A stretch of 64,000 nucleotides of DNA from Albirhodobacter sp048262715 (GCA_048262715.1 JBLXEV010000007.1:186001-250000), one strand, 5' to 3'; positions 7,481 to 16,538 are shown, counted from the stretch's first letter. The notes: generated by a model not told the origin, from the letters alone. Program-made: numbers and translations.

Positions 7481-8994
7481 AACCGAATATCCTTATCTTG
7501 ATGGTCGATCAGCTCAACGGCACCCTGTTCCCAGATGGGCCAGCGGAGTGGCTGCATGCGCCCAATCTCAAACGTCTTGCGGCGCGTTCGGTGCGGTTCC
7601 AAAACAGCTACACCGCCTCGCCGCTCTGCGCACCAGCGCGGGCCTCTTTCATGTCCGGCCAATTGCCAAAGCGCACGCAGGTCTATGATAATGCTGCAGA
7701 ATTTGCCTCCGATATCCCGACCTATGCCCACCATCTGCGCCGCGCGGGCTATCACACCTGTCTCTCGGGCAAGATGCATTTCGTCGGCCCCGATCAGATG
7801 CACGGGTTTGAGGAACGCCTGACGACCGACATCTACCCCGCCGATTTCGGCTGGACACCGGATTACCGCAAACCGGGCGAGCGGATCGACTGGTGGTATC
7901 ACAATATGGGCTCTGTCACCGGCGCGGGCGTGGCCGAGATTTCCAACCAGATGGAATATGATGACGAGGTTGCCTATGAGGCGGCCCGCAAGATCTACGA
8001 TCTGTCGCGCGGGGCGGAGGATCGGCCTTGGTGCCTGACAGTCAGCTTCACCCATCCGCATGATCCCTACGTCGCGCGCAAAAAATATTGGGATCTCTAC
8101 GAGGACTGCGCGCATCTCGCGCCGGAGGTGGCCCCAATTCCTTACGCGGAGATGGATCCGCATTCCCAGCGCCTCTACCACGCCTCCGACATGGCGAATT
8201 TCGATATCACGCCTGAGGATGTCGCGCGCTCGCGCCGCGCTTATTACGCCAATATCTCCTACATCGACGATAAGATCGGCGAGATCCTTGATACGTTGGA
8301 GCGCACCCGCCAAGAGGCGATTATCCTCTTTGTCTCCGACCATGGCGATATGCTGGGCGAGCGTGGCGCGTGGTTCAAGATGAGCTTCTTGGAGGGCTCT
8401 GCTCGCGTGCCGATGATGATCTGCGCGCCGGATCTGGAACCTGCTCTCTACACCGAGCCGGTTTCGACCTTGGACGTGCTGCCGACGGTTTGTGACCTCG
8501 CGGGGATTGACCTCTCCGAGATCATGGAATGGACCGATGGGATCTCGTTGAAACCTCTGGCGCAGGGGCAGGGGCGCAGCACGCCTGTGGCGATGGAATA
8601 TGCCGCTGAGGGCAGCTACGCGCCGATGGTGAGCCTGCGTGAGGGCCGCTATAAGCTGAACATCTGTGCGCTCGATCCCGATCAGTTCTTCGATCTGGAG
8701 GCGGACCCGCAAGAGCTCGTCAACCTCGCTGCGCACACGGATTTGAGCATCGAGCAGGCGCAGGCTTACGGCCAGATGCGAGCCGAGGCCGAGGCCCGCT
8801 GGGATCTCGCCGCCTTTGACGCCGAGGTCCGCCAATCTCAAGCGCGGCGCTGGATCGTCTATGAGGCGCTGCGCAACGGCTCCTATTTCCCGTGGGATTA
8901 TCAGCCGCTGAAAAAGGCGTCCGAGCGCTATATGCGCAACCATATGGATCTCAACGTTCTAGAAGAAAACAAACGCTTCCCGCGCGGGGAATGA
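7477..8994 (+). CDS. betC: choline-sulfatase
   Basis: A 505-residue type I sulfatase that hydrolyses choline-O-sulfate to choline and sulfate, feeding BetA. The formylglycine motif is LCAPARASFMSG, with Cys51 as the residue expected to be modified; the third motif position is Ala instead of the commoner Ser. Asp11 near the N-terminus and the FVSDHGDMLGERG segment supply metal ligands. The C-terminal region (SERYMRNHMDLNVLEENKRF) resembles the BetC-specific tail. It starts at a TTG overlapping the betI stop, with GGAGA 6 nt upstream. No signal peptide is seen, so it should be cytoplasmic and need imported choline sulfate. Confidence 0.94.
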   Translation: MKPNILILMVDQLNGTLFPDGPAEWLHAPNLKRLAARSVRFQNSYTASPLCAPARASFMSGQLPKRTQVYDNAAEFASDIPTYAHHLRRAGYHTCLSGKMHFVGPDQMHGFEERLTTDIYPADFGWTPDYRKPGERIDWWYHNMGSVTGAGVAEISNQMEYDDEVAYEAARKIYDLSRGAEDRPWCLTVSFTHPHDPYVARKKYWDLYEDCAHLAPEVAPIPYAEMDPHSQRLYHASDMANFDITPEDVARSRRAYYANISYIDDKIGEILDTLERTRQEAIILFVSDHGDMLGERGAWFKMSFLEGSARVPMMICAPDLEPALYTEPVSTLDVLPTVCDLAGIDLSEIMEWTDGISLKPLAQGQGRSTPVAMEYAAEGSYAPMVSLREGRYKLNICALDPDQFFDLEADPQELVNLAAHTDLSIEQAQAYGQMRAEAEARWDLAAFDAEVRQSQARRWIVYEALRNGSYFPWDYQPLKKASERYMRNHMDLNVLEENKRFPRGE

Positions 8995-9055
8995 TCAATC
9001 CTTGGGTTTTGAGCGCTACGCTTGCCCTTTTGCAACTATTTTGACGGAGGCTGCT

Positions 9056-10507
9056 ATGCTCACCGCCCAACCCAAAGCCAGCCATTTCATCGATGGCGAC
9101 TATGTCGAATCCACAGGCCCAGAGATCGAAGTAACCTATGCCTATACTGGCGAGGTGATTGCCACGCTGCATGAGGCAACGCCGGATCTGGTCGATCTCG
9201 CCGTCGCGGCGGCGGCGCGCGCGCAAAAGCTCTGGGCCGCGCTGGCCCCTGTCGAGCGCGGGCGGGTTCTCGCGCGGGCGGCGATGATCATCCGCGAACG
9301 AGGGGATGAGCTGGCACGGCTGGAGACGCTTGATACCGGCAAACCCATTCAGGAGACGATCTGCGCGGATTGGCCTTCTGGCGCTGATAGTCTTGAGTTC
9401 TTCGGCGGCTTGGCCCCCACCGTGACCGGCGAGATGATCCCGCTTGGCGGTGATTTCGCCTATACGATCCGCGAGCCTCTGGGCGTTTGCGCGGGGATCG
9501 GCGCGTGGAATTACCCGAGCCAGATCGCGTGTTGGAAGGCTGCGCCTGCACTGGCGATGGGCAATGCGATGGTGTTCAAACCCTCCGAGGTTACGCCGCT
9601 TGGGGCGTTGAAACTGGCCGAAATTCTGATCGAGGCGGGCGCGCCGAAGGGCCTGTTCAACGTGGTGCAGGGCCGCGGATCGGTGGGCGCGCAGCTTGCC
9701 ACTCATGCGGGCATCGCCAAGGTTTCGCTCACCGGATCGGTGCCGACAGGCGCGCGCGTCTATGCGGCAGCGGCAGAGGGGATGAAGCATGTGACGATGG
9801 AGCTGGGCGGCAAATCGCCGCTGATCATCTTCGATGATGCCAGCTTGGAAGATGCCGTCGGCGCGGCGCTTTTGGCGAATTTCTATTCCTCGGGGCAGAT
9901 CTGCTCCAACGGCACGCGGGTCTTCGTGCAAAAGGGCATCAAGGCGAAGTTCCTCGCGCGGCTCAAAGAGCGGACCGAGACCATCCTCGCGGGCGATCCG
10001 CTGGACGAGGCCACGCAATTTGGCCCGCTGATCACCAAAGCGCAGTTCGATAAGGTCATGGTCTATATCGCGGCGGCAAAAGCTGAGGGTGCGACCCTTC
10101 TCACCGGCGGCGATGCGGGCGCGGCGGGGCCGCTTTTCGTGCAGCCCACGGTCTTTGCCGATGTCACCGATGAGATGACCTTGGCGCGTGAGGAGGTCTT
10201 TGGCCCCGTTATGGCGGTGCTCGATTTCGAGACCGAGGAAGAGGTCATCGCGCGGGCGAATGGCACGCAATTTGGCTTAGCGGCGGGGGTGTTCACCGCC
10301 GATCTGACGCGGGGCCACCGTGTGATCGGGCGGCTGGAGGCAGGCACCTGCTGGATCAACGCCTATAACCTCACGCCGGTGCAAATGCCCTTTGGCGCGG
10401 TGAAATCCTCGGGCCTTGGCCGCGAGAATTCGCGCGCGGCGATTGAGCATTATTCACAGGTCAAATCGGTCTACGTCGGCATGGGGCCGGTGGAAAGCCC
10501 GTATTGA
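9056..10507 (+). CDS. betB: betaine-aldehyde dehydrogenase
   Basis: A 483-residue NAD(P)-dependent aldehyde dehydrogenase that oxidises betaine aldehyde to glycine betaine. Visible motifs are GAWNYPSQIACWKAAPALA, the cofactor loop SLTGSVPTGARV, the catalytic Glu block TMELGGKSPLIIF and the nucleophile Cys in SSGQICSNGTRVFV. The ATG at 9056 has GGAGG five bases upstream; an in-frame upstream start is unsupported. It lies 61 nt after betC, and a stem-loop separates it from betA. Third gene of the betI-betC-betB-betA operon. Confidence 0.95.
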   Translation: MLTAQPKASHFIDGDYVESTGPEIEVTYAYTGEVIATLHEATPDLVDLAVAAAARAQKLWAALAPVERGRVLARAAMIIRERGDELARLETLDTGKPIQETICADWPSGADSLEFFGGLAPTVTGEMIPLGGDFAYTIREPLGVCAGIGAWNYPSQIACWKAAPALAMGNAMVFKPSEVTPLGALKLAEILIEAGAPKGLFNVVQGRGSVGAQLATHAGIAKVSLTGSVPTGARVYAAAAEGMKHVTMELGGKSPLIIFDDASLEDAVGAALLANFYSSGQICSNGTRVFVQKGIKAKFLARLKERTETILAGDPLDEATQFGPLITKAQFDKVMVYIAAAKAEGATLLTGGDAGAAGPLFVQPTVFADVTDEMTLAREEVFGPVMAVLDFETEEEVIARANGTQFGLAAGVFTADLTRGHRVIGRLEAGTCWINAYNLTPVQMPFGAVKSSGLGRENSRAAIEHYSQVKSVYVGMGPVESPY

Positions 10508-10551
10508 TCTCGCGCCTGCGCGGCGCGGAACAAGACGCAAAATGTGACGGC

Positions 10552-10569
10552 GCGGGGGCTCGCCCCCGC
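10552..10569 (+). repeat. GC hairpin in the betB-betA gap
   Basis: GCGGGGGC (10552-10559) and GCCCCCGC (10562-10569) are perfect complements with a TC centre. No T-run follows, so it is more likely an mRNA-stabilising or attenuating hairpin than a full terminator. Its sequence resembles the GGGGGC/GCCCCC stems of the composite repeats near 29.5 and 43.7 kb. Confidence 0.6.
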
Positions 10570-10606
10570 CTCCCTGAAACGGTTCGGGGTTGAGAGGAGC
10601 AAGGCG

Positions 10607-12277
10607 ATGCAGGCGGAGTATGTGATTGTGGGCGCGGGGTCGGGTGGCTCGGCGGTGGCGTATCGTTTGGCCGAGGCGGGCAAGAAGGTCATCGTGATCG
10701 AGCACGGCGGCTCCGATTTCGGGCCGTTTATCCAGATGCCCGCCGCACTTTCTTATCCGATGAATATGAAAATGTATGATTGGGGGATGTCGTCCGAGCC
10801 GGAAGAAGGTTTGGGCGGGCGTAGCTTGGTCACCCCGCGCGGCAAGGTGATCGGCGGGTCGTCCTCGATCAACGGTATGGTCTATGTGCGCGGCCATGCG
10901 AAGGATTTTGATCACTGGGCCGAGATGGGGGCGCAGGGCTGGTCCTACGCGGATGTTCTGCCCTATTTCAAGCGGATGGAGCATTGGCACGGGGCAGAGG
11001 ATGCCGCCAGTGACCCCAACGCCGATGCCGCCTATCGCGGCACCGATGGGCCGCTGCATATCTCGCGAGGGCCGCGGGAAAACCCGCTCTTCGAGGCGTT
11101 TATCAAGGCCGGCGAACAGGCGGGTTACCCCACTACGGGCGATTATAACGGCCGTCAGCAAGAGGGCTTCGGCCCGATGGAAGCGACGATCCACAAGGGA
11201 GAGCGCTGGTCCGCCGCGAAAGCCTATCTGCGCCCCGCGCAGGCGACGGGCAATTGCGAGCTGGTGCGCGGCTTGGCGCGCAAAGTGGTCTTTGAAGATG
11301 GCCGCGCGGTGGGTGTCGAGGTCGAGCGCGGCGGCAAGATCGAGGTGATCCGTGCGACTGTCGAGGTGGTTCTGGCTGCCTCTTCCCTAAACACGCCGAA
11401 GCTGTTGATGCTGTCGGGCGTGGGCCCCGCTGCCCATCTGAAAGAGCACGGGATCGAGGTGATCGCGGATCGCGCGGGCGTGGGCGCGAACCTGCAAGAC
11501 CATCTGGAAATCTATTTCCAATGGGCCGCGAAGAAACCGATTACCCTCTATAAATATTGGAACCTCTTCGGCAAGGCGATGATCGGCGCGCAGTGGTTGT
11601 TCACCAAAACCGGCCTCGGCACTTCGAACCAGTTTGAAGCCTGCGCCTTCATCCGCTCGGATAAGGGCGTGGACTATCCTGATATTCAGTATCACTTCCT
11701 GCCAATCGCGGTGCGCTATGACGGGCAGGCGGCGGCGGAGGGCCACGGGTTCCAGACGCATGTCGGGCCGATGCGCTCCAAATCGCGAGGCGCTGTCACG
11801 CTGCGCTCAAGCGATCCGAAGGATAATCCGGTCATCAAGTTCAACTATATGTCGCATCCAGATGATTGGGCGGAGTTCCGCAAATGTATCCGCCTGACGC
11901 GGGAGGTTTTCGCCCAGCCTGCGATGCAAGAGCATGTGAAATTCGAGATCCAACCGGGGGCGAGCCTGCAAACCGATGCGGAGATCGACAGCTTCATCCG
12001 CGAACATGCCGAAAGCGCCTATCATCCCTGTGGCACAGCGCGGATGGGGGCGGCGTCCGATCCGATGTCGGTGGTCGATCCCGAGGGCCGCGTGATCGGG
12101 GTGGAGGGGCTGCGCGTCGCGGATAGCTCAATCTTCCCGCGCATCACCAATGGCAATCTCAATGCGCCCTCGATCATGACGGGTGAGAAAATCGCGGATC
12201 ACATTTTGGGGCGGCGTTTGCCCTCCGAGAACCTCGCGCCGTGGCGCAATGAGGCTTGGGAAACCGAGCAGCGCTAG
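10607..12277 (+). CDS. betA: choline dehydrogenase
   Basis: A 556-residue GMC-family flavoprotein that oxidises choline to betaine aldehyde at the inner membrane, passing electrons to the respiratory chain. The FAD-binding motif is YVIVGAGSGGSAVAYRLAEA at the N-terminus. GMC signatures include TPRGKVIGGSSSINGMVYVRG, and the C-terminal active site includes ESAYHPCGTARMG and NGNLNAPSIMTGEKIAD. The ATG at 10607 gives the usual BetA start and length; the longer upstream frame runs through the hairpin and is rejected. Last gene of the operon. Confidence 0.95.
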   Translation: MQAEYVIVGAGSGGSAVAYRLAEAGKKVIVIEHGGSDFGPFIQMPAALSYPMNMKMYDWGMSSEPEEGLGGRSLVTPRGKVIGGSSSINGMVYVRGHAKDFDHWAEMGAQGWSYADVLPYFKRMEHWHGAEDAASDPNADAAYRGTDGPLHISRGPRENPLFEAFIKAGEQAGYPTTGDYNGRQQEGFGPMEATIHKGERWSAAKAYLRPAQATGNCELVRGLARKVVFEDGRAVGVEVERGGKIEVIRATVEVVLAASSLNTPKLLMLSGVGPAAHLKEHGIEVIADRAGVGANLQDHLEIYFQWAAKKPITLYKYWNLFGKAMIGAQWLFTKTGLGTSNQFEACAFIRSDKGVDYPDIQYHFLPIAVRYDGQAAAEGHGFQTHVGPMRSKSRGAVTLRSSDPKDNPVIKFNYMSHPDDWAEFRKCIRLTREVFAQPAMQEHVKFEIQPGASLQTDAEIDSFIREHAESAYHPCGTARMGAASDPMSVVDPEGRVIGVEGLRVADSSIFPRITNGNLNAPSIMTGEKIADHILGRRLPSENLAPWRNEAWETEQR

Positions 12278-12388
12278 CCGCGCCTCGGCGGATGTTCGCG
12301 AAAAGTTCACGATAATCTTGCCGCGCTCTTGACCCACAGATGCCGCCTCCGTTACACGGGCAATGGGCTAGGTATTGGGGGTCTGAGC

Positions 12389-13093
12389 ATGGTAAACCAC
12401 AAATCTATGTGGCGTCTCTTCGGGGCGTCTCTGTCGCTATGTGTTTTGGTCAGCGTCAGTCTCGGTACAAATGCCGCCCTTGCGGTGACGCTTTCGGGCG
12501 TCGCGCGGGTGATTGATGGCGATACGCTGGATCTGGACGGCACGCGGATCCGCCTGTTCGGGATCGACGCGCCCGAGCACAACCAGACATGCTCCGATGC
12601 GCGGGGCAAGAAATGGGATTGCGGCAGCTTCGCGACCCAAAGCCTGCGCGCCTTGGCGAAGGGTAATCTGCGCTGCGAACCGCTGGACCAAGATCGTTAT
12701 GGCCGCACAGTTGCGCGCTGTTTCAACGGCCAGCAAGATATCAACGCACAGATGGTGGCGCAGGGCGCGGCCTTTGCCTATCGCAAATATTCCAAGGATT
12801 ACGTGACGATTGAGGCCCGTGCGGAGGCGCGGGGCGTGGGGCTGTGGTCCGGTGAGGCCGAGCGCCCCGATAGCTTCCGCGCCCAGCATCGCGTGGCGGG
12901 CAACACTGCAGTTGCTTCCAGCAATGATGGGGGCTGCCGGATCAAGGGCAATATCTCGAAATCCGGCCATATCTATCACATGCCGCATCAAAAATTCTAT
13001 GCCGAGACTTCGATCAACACGGCGCAGGGCGAGCGTTGGTTTTGCACCGAGGCCGAGGCCCGCGCGGCGGGATGGCGGCGGGCAAAACGCTAA
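12389..13093 (+). CDS. secreted thermonuclease family protein
   Basis: A 234-residue protein with an N-terminal hydrophobic segment (FGASLSLCVLVSVSLGTNAALA) that should direct export. A staphylococcal-nuclease domain spans about residues 35-165, with VIDGDTLDLDGTRIRLFGID, APEHNQTC and DRYGRTVARC holding the usual Asp, Arg and Glu positions. A C-terminal Cys-rich segment (CRIKGNIS to GERWFCTEAEARAAGWRRAK) recurs in proteobacterial thermonuclease-like proteins. It would cleave nucleic acids outside the cytoplasm. The ATG at 12389 precedes a second Met at residue 7 that could also serve. A weak TTGACC...TTACAC promoter (12330-12358) is possible. Confidence 0.85.
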   Translation: MVNHKSMWRLFGASLSLCVLVSVSLGTNAALAVTLSGVARVIDGDTLDLDGTRIRLFGIDAPEHNQTCSDARGKKWDCGSFATQSLRALAKGNLRCEPLDQDRYGRTVARCFNGQQDINAQMVAQGAAFAYRKYSKDYVTIEARAEARGVGLWSGEAERPDSFRAQHRVAGNTAVASSNDGGCRIKGNISKSGHIYHMPHQKFYAETSINTAQGERWFCTEAEARAAGWRRAKR

Positions 13094-13105
13094 ACGTTCC
13101 TCAGC

Positions 13106-13119
13106 TTGATCCGGATCAA
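13106..13119. promoter_or_regulatory. perfect FNR/FnrL-type box
   Basis: TTGATCCGGATCAA matches the FNR consensus TTGAT-N4-ATCAA exactly and is a full palindrome. Its centre is 76 nt before the ATG of the YdcH-like gene. A class II arrangement (centre at -41.5) would put the transcription start near 13154. This predicts anaerobic or microaerobic control of the small gene downstream. Confidence 0.75.
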
Positions 13120-13188
13120 GGCGGTGCGGCTGTGGCATAGATAGGCTTCCCCCTGTCACGAGAATAGTGTCGCAAAGGGAGACCACAG

Positions 13189-13437
13189 ATGTCGAATACA
13201 CCGCATGAGCTTGGCGAAGACTTCCCCGAGCAAGGGGAGGCGATCCGCGCCTTGAAACTGACAGATGCGCATTTCGCACGGCTGGTCGAGGAGTATCACG
13301 AGATCAACGGGCAAGTGCACCGCGCAGAAACCAACATCGAGCCGATGGAGCAATTGGCGGAGGTCGAGTTGCGCAAGAAACGCGCCGCCTTGAAGGATGA
13401 GTTGGCGCGGATGTTGAGCCAAGCCTCCGAGGCCTGA
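13189..13437 (+). CDS. YdcH family (DUF465) small protein
   Basis: An 82-residue, highly charged, helical protein with the DUF465/YdcH pattern: LKLTDAHFARLVEEYHEING, then VHRAETN, and a Lys-rich segment LRKKRAALKDELARML. Members are small coiled-coil proteins of unclear function. The ATG at 13189 follows GGGAGA. The gene is monocistronic: a perfect FNR box lies upstream and a strong intrinsic terminator 20 nt downstream. That points to a defined oxygen-regulated transcript. Confidence 0.88.
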   Translation: MSNTPHELGEDFPEQGEAIRALKLTDAHFARLVEEYHEINGQVHRAETNIEPMEQLAEVELRKKRAALKDELARMLSQASEA

Positions 13438-13456
13438 GCCGGTCGGATTTGAGACT

Positions 13457-13485
13457 GCCCCGCGCTTCCCCGCGCGGGGCTTTTT
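13457..13485 (+). terminator. intrinsic terminator of the YdcH gene
   Basis: GCCCCGCGC (13457-13465) pairs with GCGCGGGGC (13472-13480), a 9-bp stem with a 6-nt loop, followed directly by TTTTT. It ends at the pccR stop codon and may also serve pccR from the other strand. Confidence 0.9.
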
Positions 13486-14879
13486 CATGCGATATTATAG
13501 GGCAGGATACCGCGATGATCGGGATCCAGCGTCAAGCGCCGTTCAAGCGGCGGAACAGAGCGCTGATGGCAATCTTTGCGCTCGCAGATCCGGCAGGAAA
13601 TCCCGATCGGCTGGTAGGCGCGCGGGTTGCCCAGCTCCATATCATCGGCATAGACCAGCCCCCGCGCATGGCTGACCTCGCAGCCCAAACAAATGGCGTA
13701 ACGCCGCGTTGGGGCGGTGAAGGAGCCACCGGATTTTGACACATCGCGTGACAGGCACAGATAGCGCACCCCGTCCGGCGTTTCCGCCAATTGGCGCAAG
13801 AACCGGCCCGGTGTCTCGAACGCTTGGTGCACGTTCCAGAGCGGGCAGGCCCCGCCGTAGCGCGCGAATTGCAGCCGCGTGGCGGAGTGGCGCTTGGTGA
13901 TCGTGCCCGCTTGATCGACACGCACGAAGAAGAACGGAATCCCTTTCGCGCCGACCCGCTGCAAGGTGGAAAGCCGATGCGCGACCTGCTCGTAAGACGC
14001 GCCGAAGAGATCGGAGAGCCGTTCCAGATCATGTCGCGTCTCTTGTGCGGCCTCCAAAAACGCGCGGTAGGGCATGAGTGCGGCCCCCGCGAAGTAATTC
14101 GCGAGGCCAATCTTGGCGATGCCGCGGGCGGTCTCCGATTGGAAGCGCGCCAGATCCAGCGTTGCCTCTAAAAGCTCGTTTTGTGCAATAAGTGCTACTT
14201 GGTGCAAAAGTTGAAAGGCCTGTGTGGCGGCCCCTGCACGCGAGGAAATCACGATCCGATTGCCATCGCGCGCGCGCAGAATGTCCGAGGCCGCAAAGCT
14301 GACCTCGATTCCGCGCAGGCGCAGCGCTTCAACGGCGCGCGGGATCGGATCGAGCCGCGTGCCATCGGGCGCGGCAAACCGTTCCGCCGCGCGGTCCACC
14401 GCATCTATGTAATTGTCGCAATAGTGAAAGAAGTCGCGCACCTCTTCCCATGGGCTGACATTGGTGCTGGCCTCATCTCGGCCCAAGGCTTCGTCCAGCG
14501 AGGCGAGGCGTTCATGGGTTTGGCGATAGGCGCGGTGGAGTTCCAAAAACGCGCGGGCGAGGGCAGGGGCGTTCGATGCCGCAAGCCGCATATCAGCCAG
14601 CGGCGGCGTGGTATCGGCAAAGACCGGATCGGCCAAGGCCTCACGCATGTCCGAGACCAACCGCTCCGCATCCCCTGCCGAGAGTTCGGTGACATCCAGC
14701 CCGAACTCCCCCGCCAGCGCCAAAACCACCTGCGCCGAGACGGGGCGGTGGTTGTTTTCCATCTGGTTGAGATAGGGCAGCGAGACGCCCAACCGCTCCG
14801 CAAAGAGTTTTTGCGTCAGGCCGAGCTTGGCGCGGGTCTCGCGAAGTTTGACGCCAGCGTAGAGTTTTTGCGTGGCCAT
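13485..14879 (-). CDS. pccR: short-chain fatty acyl-CoA regulator PccR (ScfR family)
   Basis: A 464-residue regulator. The N-terminal XRE helix-turn-helix (residues about 10-65, LRETRAKLGLTQKLFAERLG) is followed by an ImmA/IrrE-like region lacking an HExxH motif. A C-terminal DUF2083-type domain carries CLGC and CRICERKDC clusters. This is the layout of the ScfR family, of which PccR of Rhodobacter sphaeroides activates pccB during growth on propionate or acetate. The start MATQKLYAG at 14879 is family-like; the longer upstream frame runs through the operator. TTTGCAAA sites upstream of it and of pccB suggest control of both. Confidence 0.92.
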   Translation of the reverse strand: MATQKLYAGVKLRETRAKLGLTQKLFAERLGVSLPYLNQMENNHRPVSAQVVLALAGEFGLDVTELSAGDAERLVSDMREALADPVFADTTPPLADMRLAASNAPALARAFLELHRAYRQTHERLASLDEALGRDEASTNVSPWEEVRDFFHYCDNYIDAVDRAAERFAAPDGTRLDPIPRAVEALRLRGIEVSFAASDILRARDGNRIVISSRAGAATQAFQLLHQVALIAQNELLEATLDLARFQSETARGIAKIGLANYFAGAALMPYRAFLEAAQETRHDLERLSDLFGASYEQVAHRLSTLQRVGAKGIPFFFVRVDQAGTITKRHSATRLQFARYGGACPLWNVHQAFETPGRFLRQLAETPDGVRYLCLSRDVSKSGGSFTAPTRRYAICLGCEVSHARGLVYADDMELGNPRAYQPIGISCRICERKDCHQRSVPPLERRLTLDPDHRGILPYNIA

Positions 14880-15527
14880 GGGCGGCTCCTGTGGGCGCGG
14901 CGACGGAACGGGTTTTGCAGCGCAAATGTGTTTGCAAAGACGATGATAGTTTTTGCAAATCAACGCAGCAAGAGAAGATTTAATGCAGAAAACGCTAATT
15001 TTGCGCCGAAAAAGCCGGATTTCTCTGCCGCATAGGATTTTTTTTGAGGCGATTGCAGCCGACAAGGATCCGTAACGCGGGCCTGCTTTAACGGCACCGC
15101 GCAGTGCATCCGCGCAGTGACCATGAGTTGGCCGTGGGCTTCAACACGGCCGCAATCGTCGCTTTCATGCTTGGGTCGCTTGATCTCAAATTATTGCAAA
15201 TAGTTTCAACGGATTATCGTGAATTTTGCGAAGCGCGTGCGGCGAAAGGGCGATTGCTTCTCCGGTGCATATGCTTTCGGGATCGAACCGAGACTTTACG
15301 GCAATTCAACATCAAATTCCGTGGATTTGACGTGTTTTGTGTTCGATTCGGAGTGTTTCGGCCATAGCGCCCTCGGCCCAGAGCCTCAAGCGGATATACG
15401 CGTTGACATGCCCCCCATGCCTCACCGACCCTAGGCGCATCCTCCGGCGAGATCAGATCTCGCCCCATGAAACGAAGCGTCCCGCCGCATTTGCTGGCAC
15501 TGACGAACGACACACGGAGAAACAATC
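14880..15527. other. 648-nt intergenic region between pccR and the TRAP operon
   Basis: No credible gene is seen. The first 80 bases hold the pccR control region. The stretch from about 14960 to 15360 is clearly AT-richer than its surroundings and includes a T8 tract near 15030 and a lone TTGCAAA near 15195. A TTGACA at 15403-15408 is a possible -35 for the TRAP operon, but no convincing -10 follows. Short frames here lack ribosome-binding sites and coding-like codon use. Confidence 0.6.
14914..14959. promoter_or_regulatory. PccR autoregulatory site cluster
   Basis: Two exact TTTGCAAA palindromes lie at 14931-14938 and 14952-14959. A dyad TTTGC-AGC-GCAAA lies at 14914-14926. AGCGCAAA-TGTG-TTTGCAAA reproduces, with one degenerate half, the TTTGCAAA-N4-TTTGCAAA motif I recall for PccR of R. 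sphaeroides. The cluster begins 35 nt upstream of the pccR start, suggesting autoregulation. Confidence 0.7.
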
Positions 15528-16538
15528 ATGACCTATCGTAACATTCTCGCCGCGAGCGGGCTTGCCCTTATTGCTGGTGCCACTGCGGCCAATGCCGACA
15601 CTTGGCGCTACGCTTTTGAAGAGGCGATGGACGAGGTTCAGGGCAAATTTGCGCAGAAGTTCAAAGAAGAAATCGAGGCCAATTCGGACCATGAGATCCA
15701 GCTTTTCCCCTTCGGCACCCTTGGGGAATCCGCGGATATCATGGAGCAAGCGCAGTCTGGCGTCGTGCAATTTGTCGATCAATCGCCCGGGTTCACCGGC
15801 GCTTTGATCCCCGAGGCGCAGGTGTTCTTCGTGCCTTATCTGCTGCCGCAGGATGAAGAGCAACTGGCCCGTTTCTTCAAAAACTCCAAAGCGATCAACG
15901 AGATGTTCCCGCCGCTCTATGCCAAGCAAGGGCTGGAACTGCTGACGATGTTCCCAGAAGGCGAGGTCATGATGACCACCGCCAAAGAGGTGAAATCGCC
16001 CGAGGATCTCGATGAGGTCAAGTTCCGCGTGATGACGAACCCGCTGCTGGTGGAGAGCTATAATTCCTTCGGCGCGACGCCGACGCCACTGCCCTGGGGC
16101 GAGGTTTACGGCGCGCTGCAAACCGGCATCATTCAAGGGCAGGAAAATCCGGCCTTCTTCATCGAATCCACGAAGATGTATGAGGTGACGGATTATATCA
16201 CCCGCGCGGGCCATAACAATTTCACCACCGCGGTGATGGCGAACCATGATTTCTTCCAAGGCTTGCCGGAAGAGGATCAAAAGCTGGTCAATGACGCGAT
16301 TGATGCCGCCTTCGATTACATCATCGAGTATCAAAAAGGGCTGACGGATGCCTCGCTCGAAAAGATCAAAGAGGCGAAGCCGTCGATCACGATCACCACG
16401 CTGACCGAGGAAGAACGCGCCCCGTTTATGGCGACGGCTGAGGGGGTCGAGGCCGAATTTCTCGACATCGGCGGCGATCAGGCTAAGTCGATCCTTGACC
16501 AGATGAAGGAAGACTTGGCGGCAGCAGCCAAAGGGTAA
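15528..16538 (+). CDS. TRAP transporter solute-binding protein, TeaA-like
   Basis: A 336-residue periplasmic DctP-type protein with a signal peptide ending in AANA before DTWRYAFEEAMDEVQG. Stretches such as QSPGFTGALIPEAQVFF, SKAINEMFPPLYAKQGLELL and FGATPTPLPWGEVYGALQTG closely resemble the ectoine-binding protein TeaA of Halomonas as I remember it. Arg in KFRVMTNP is the conserved TRAP ligand-binding Arg. The pocket region FFIES and GHNNFTTA differs from TeaA (FWIES, GWFTT), so the ligand may not be ectoine. GGAGA precedes the ATG. A TTCG hairpin separates it from the two permease genes. Confidence 0.88.
   Translation: MTYRNILAASGLALIAGATAANADTWRYAFEEAMDEVQGKFAQKFKEEIEANSDHEIQLFPFGTLGESADIMEQAQSGVVQFVDQSPGFTGALIPEAQVFFVPYLLPQDEEQLARFFKNSKAINEMFPPLYAKQGLELLTMFPEGEVMMTTAKEVKSPEDLDEVKFRVMTNPLLVESYNSFGATPTPLPWGEVYGALQTGIIQGQENPAFFIESTKMYEVTDYITRAGHNNFTTAVMANHDFFQGLPEEDQKLVNDAIDAAFDYIIEYQKGLTDASLEKIKEAKPSITITTLTEEERAPFMATAEGVEAEFLDIGGDQAKSILDQMKEDLAAAAKG

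Noticed and set aside
7405..8943. Antisense frame of over 500 codons opposite betC
   Set aside because: It mirrors the sulfatase codons and has shadow composition (Ile/His/Arg/Gly-rich) with no recognisable motif.
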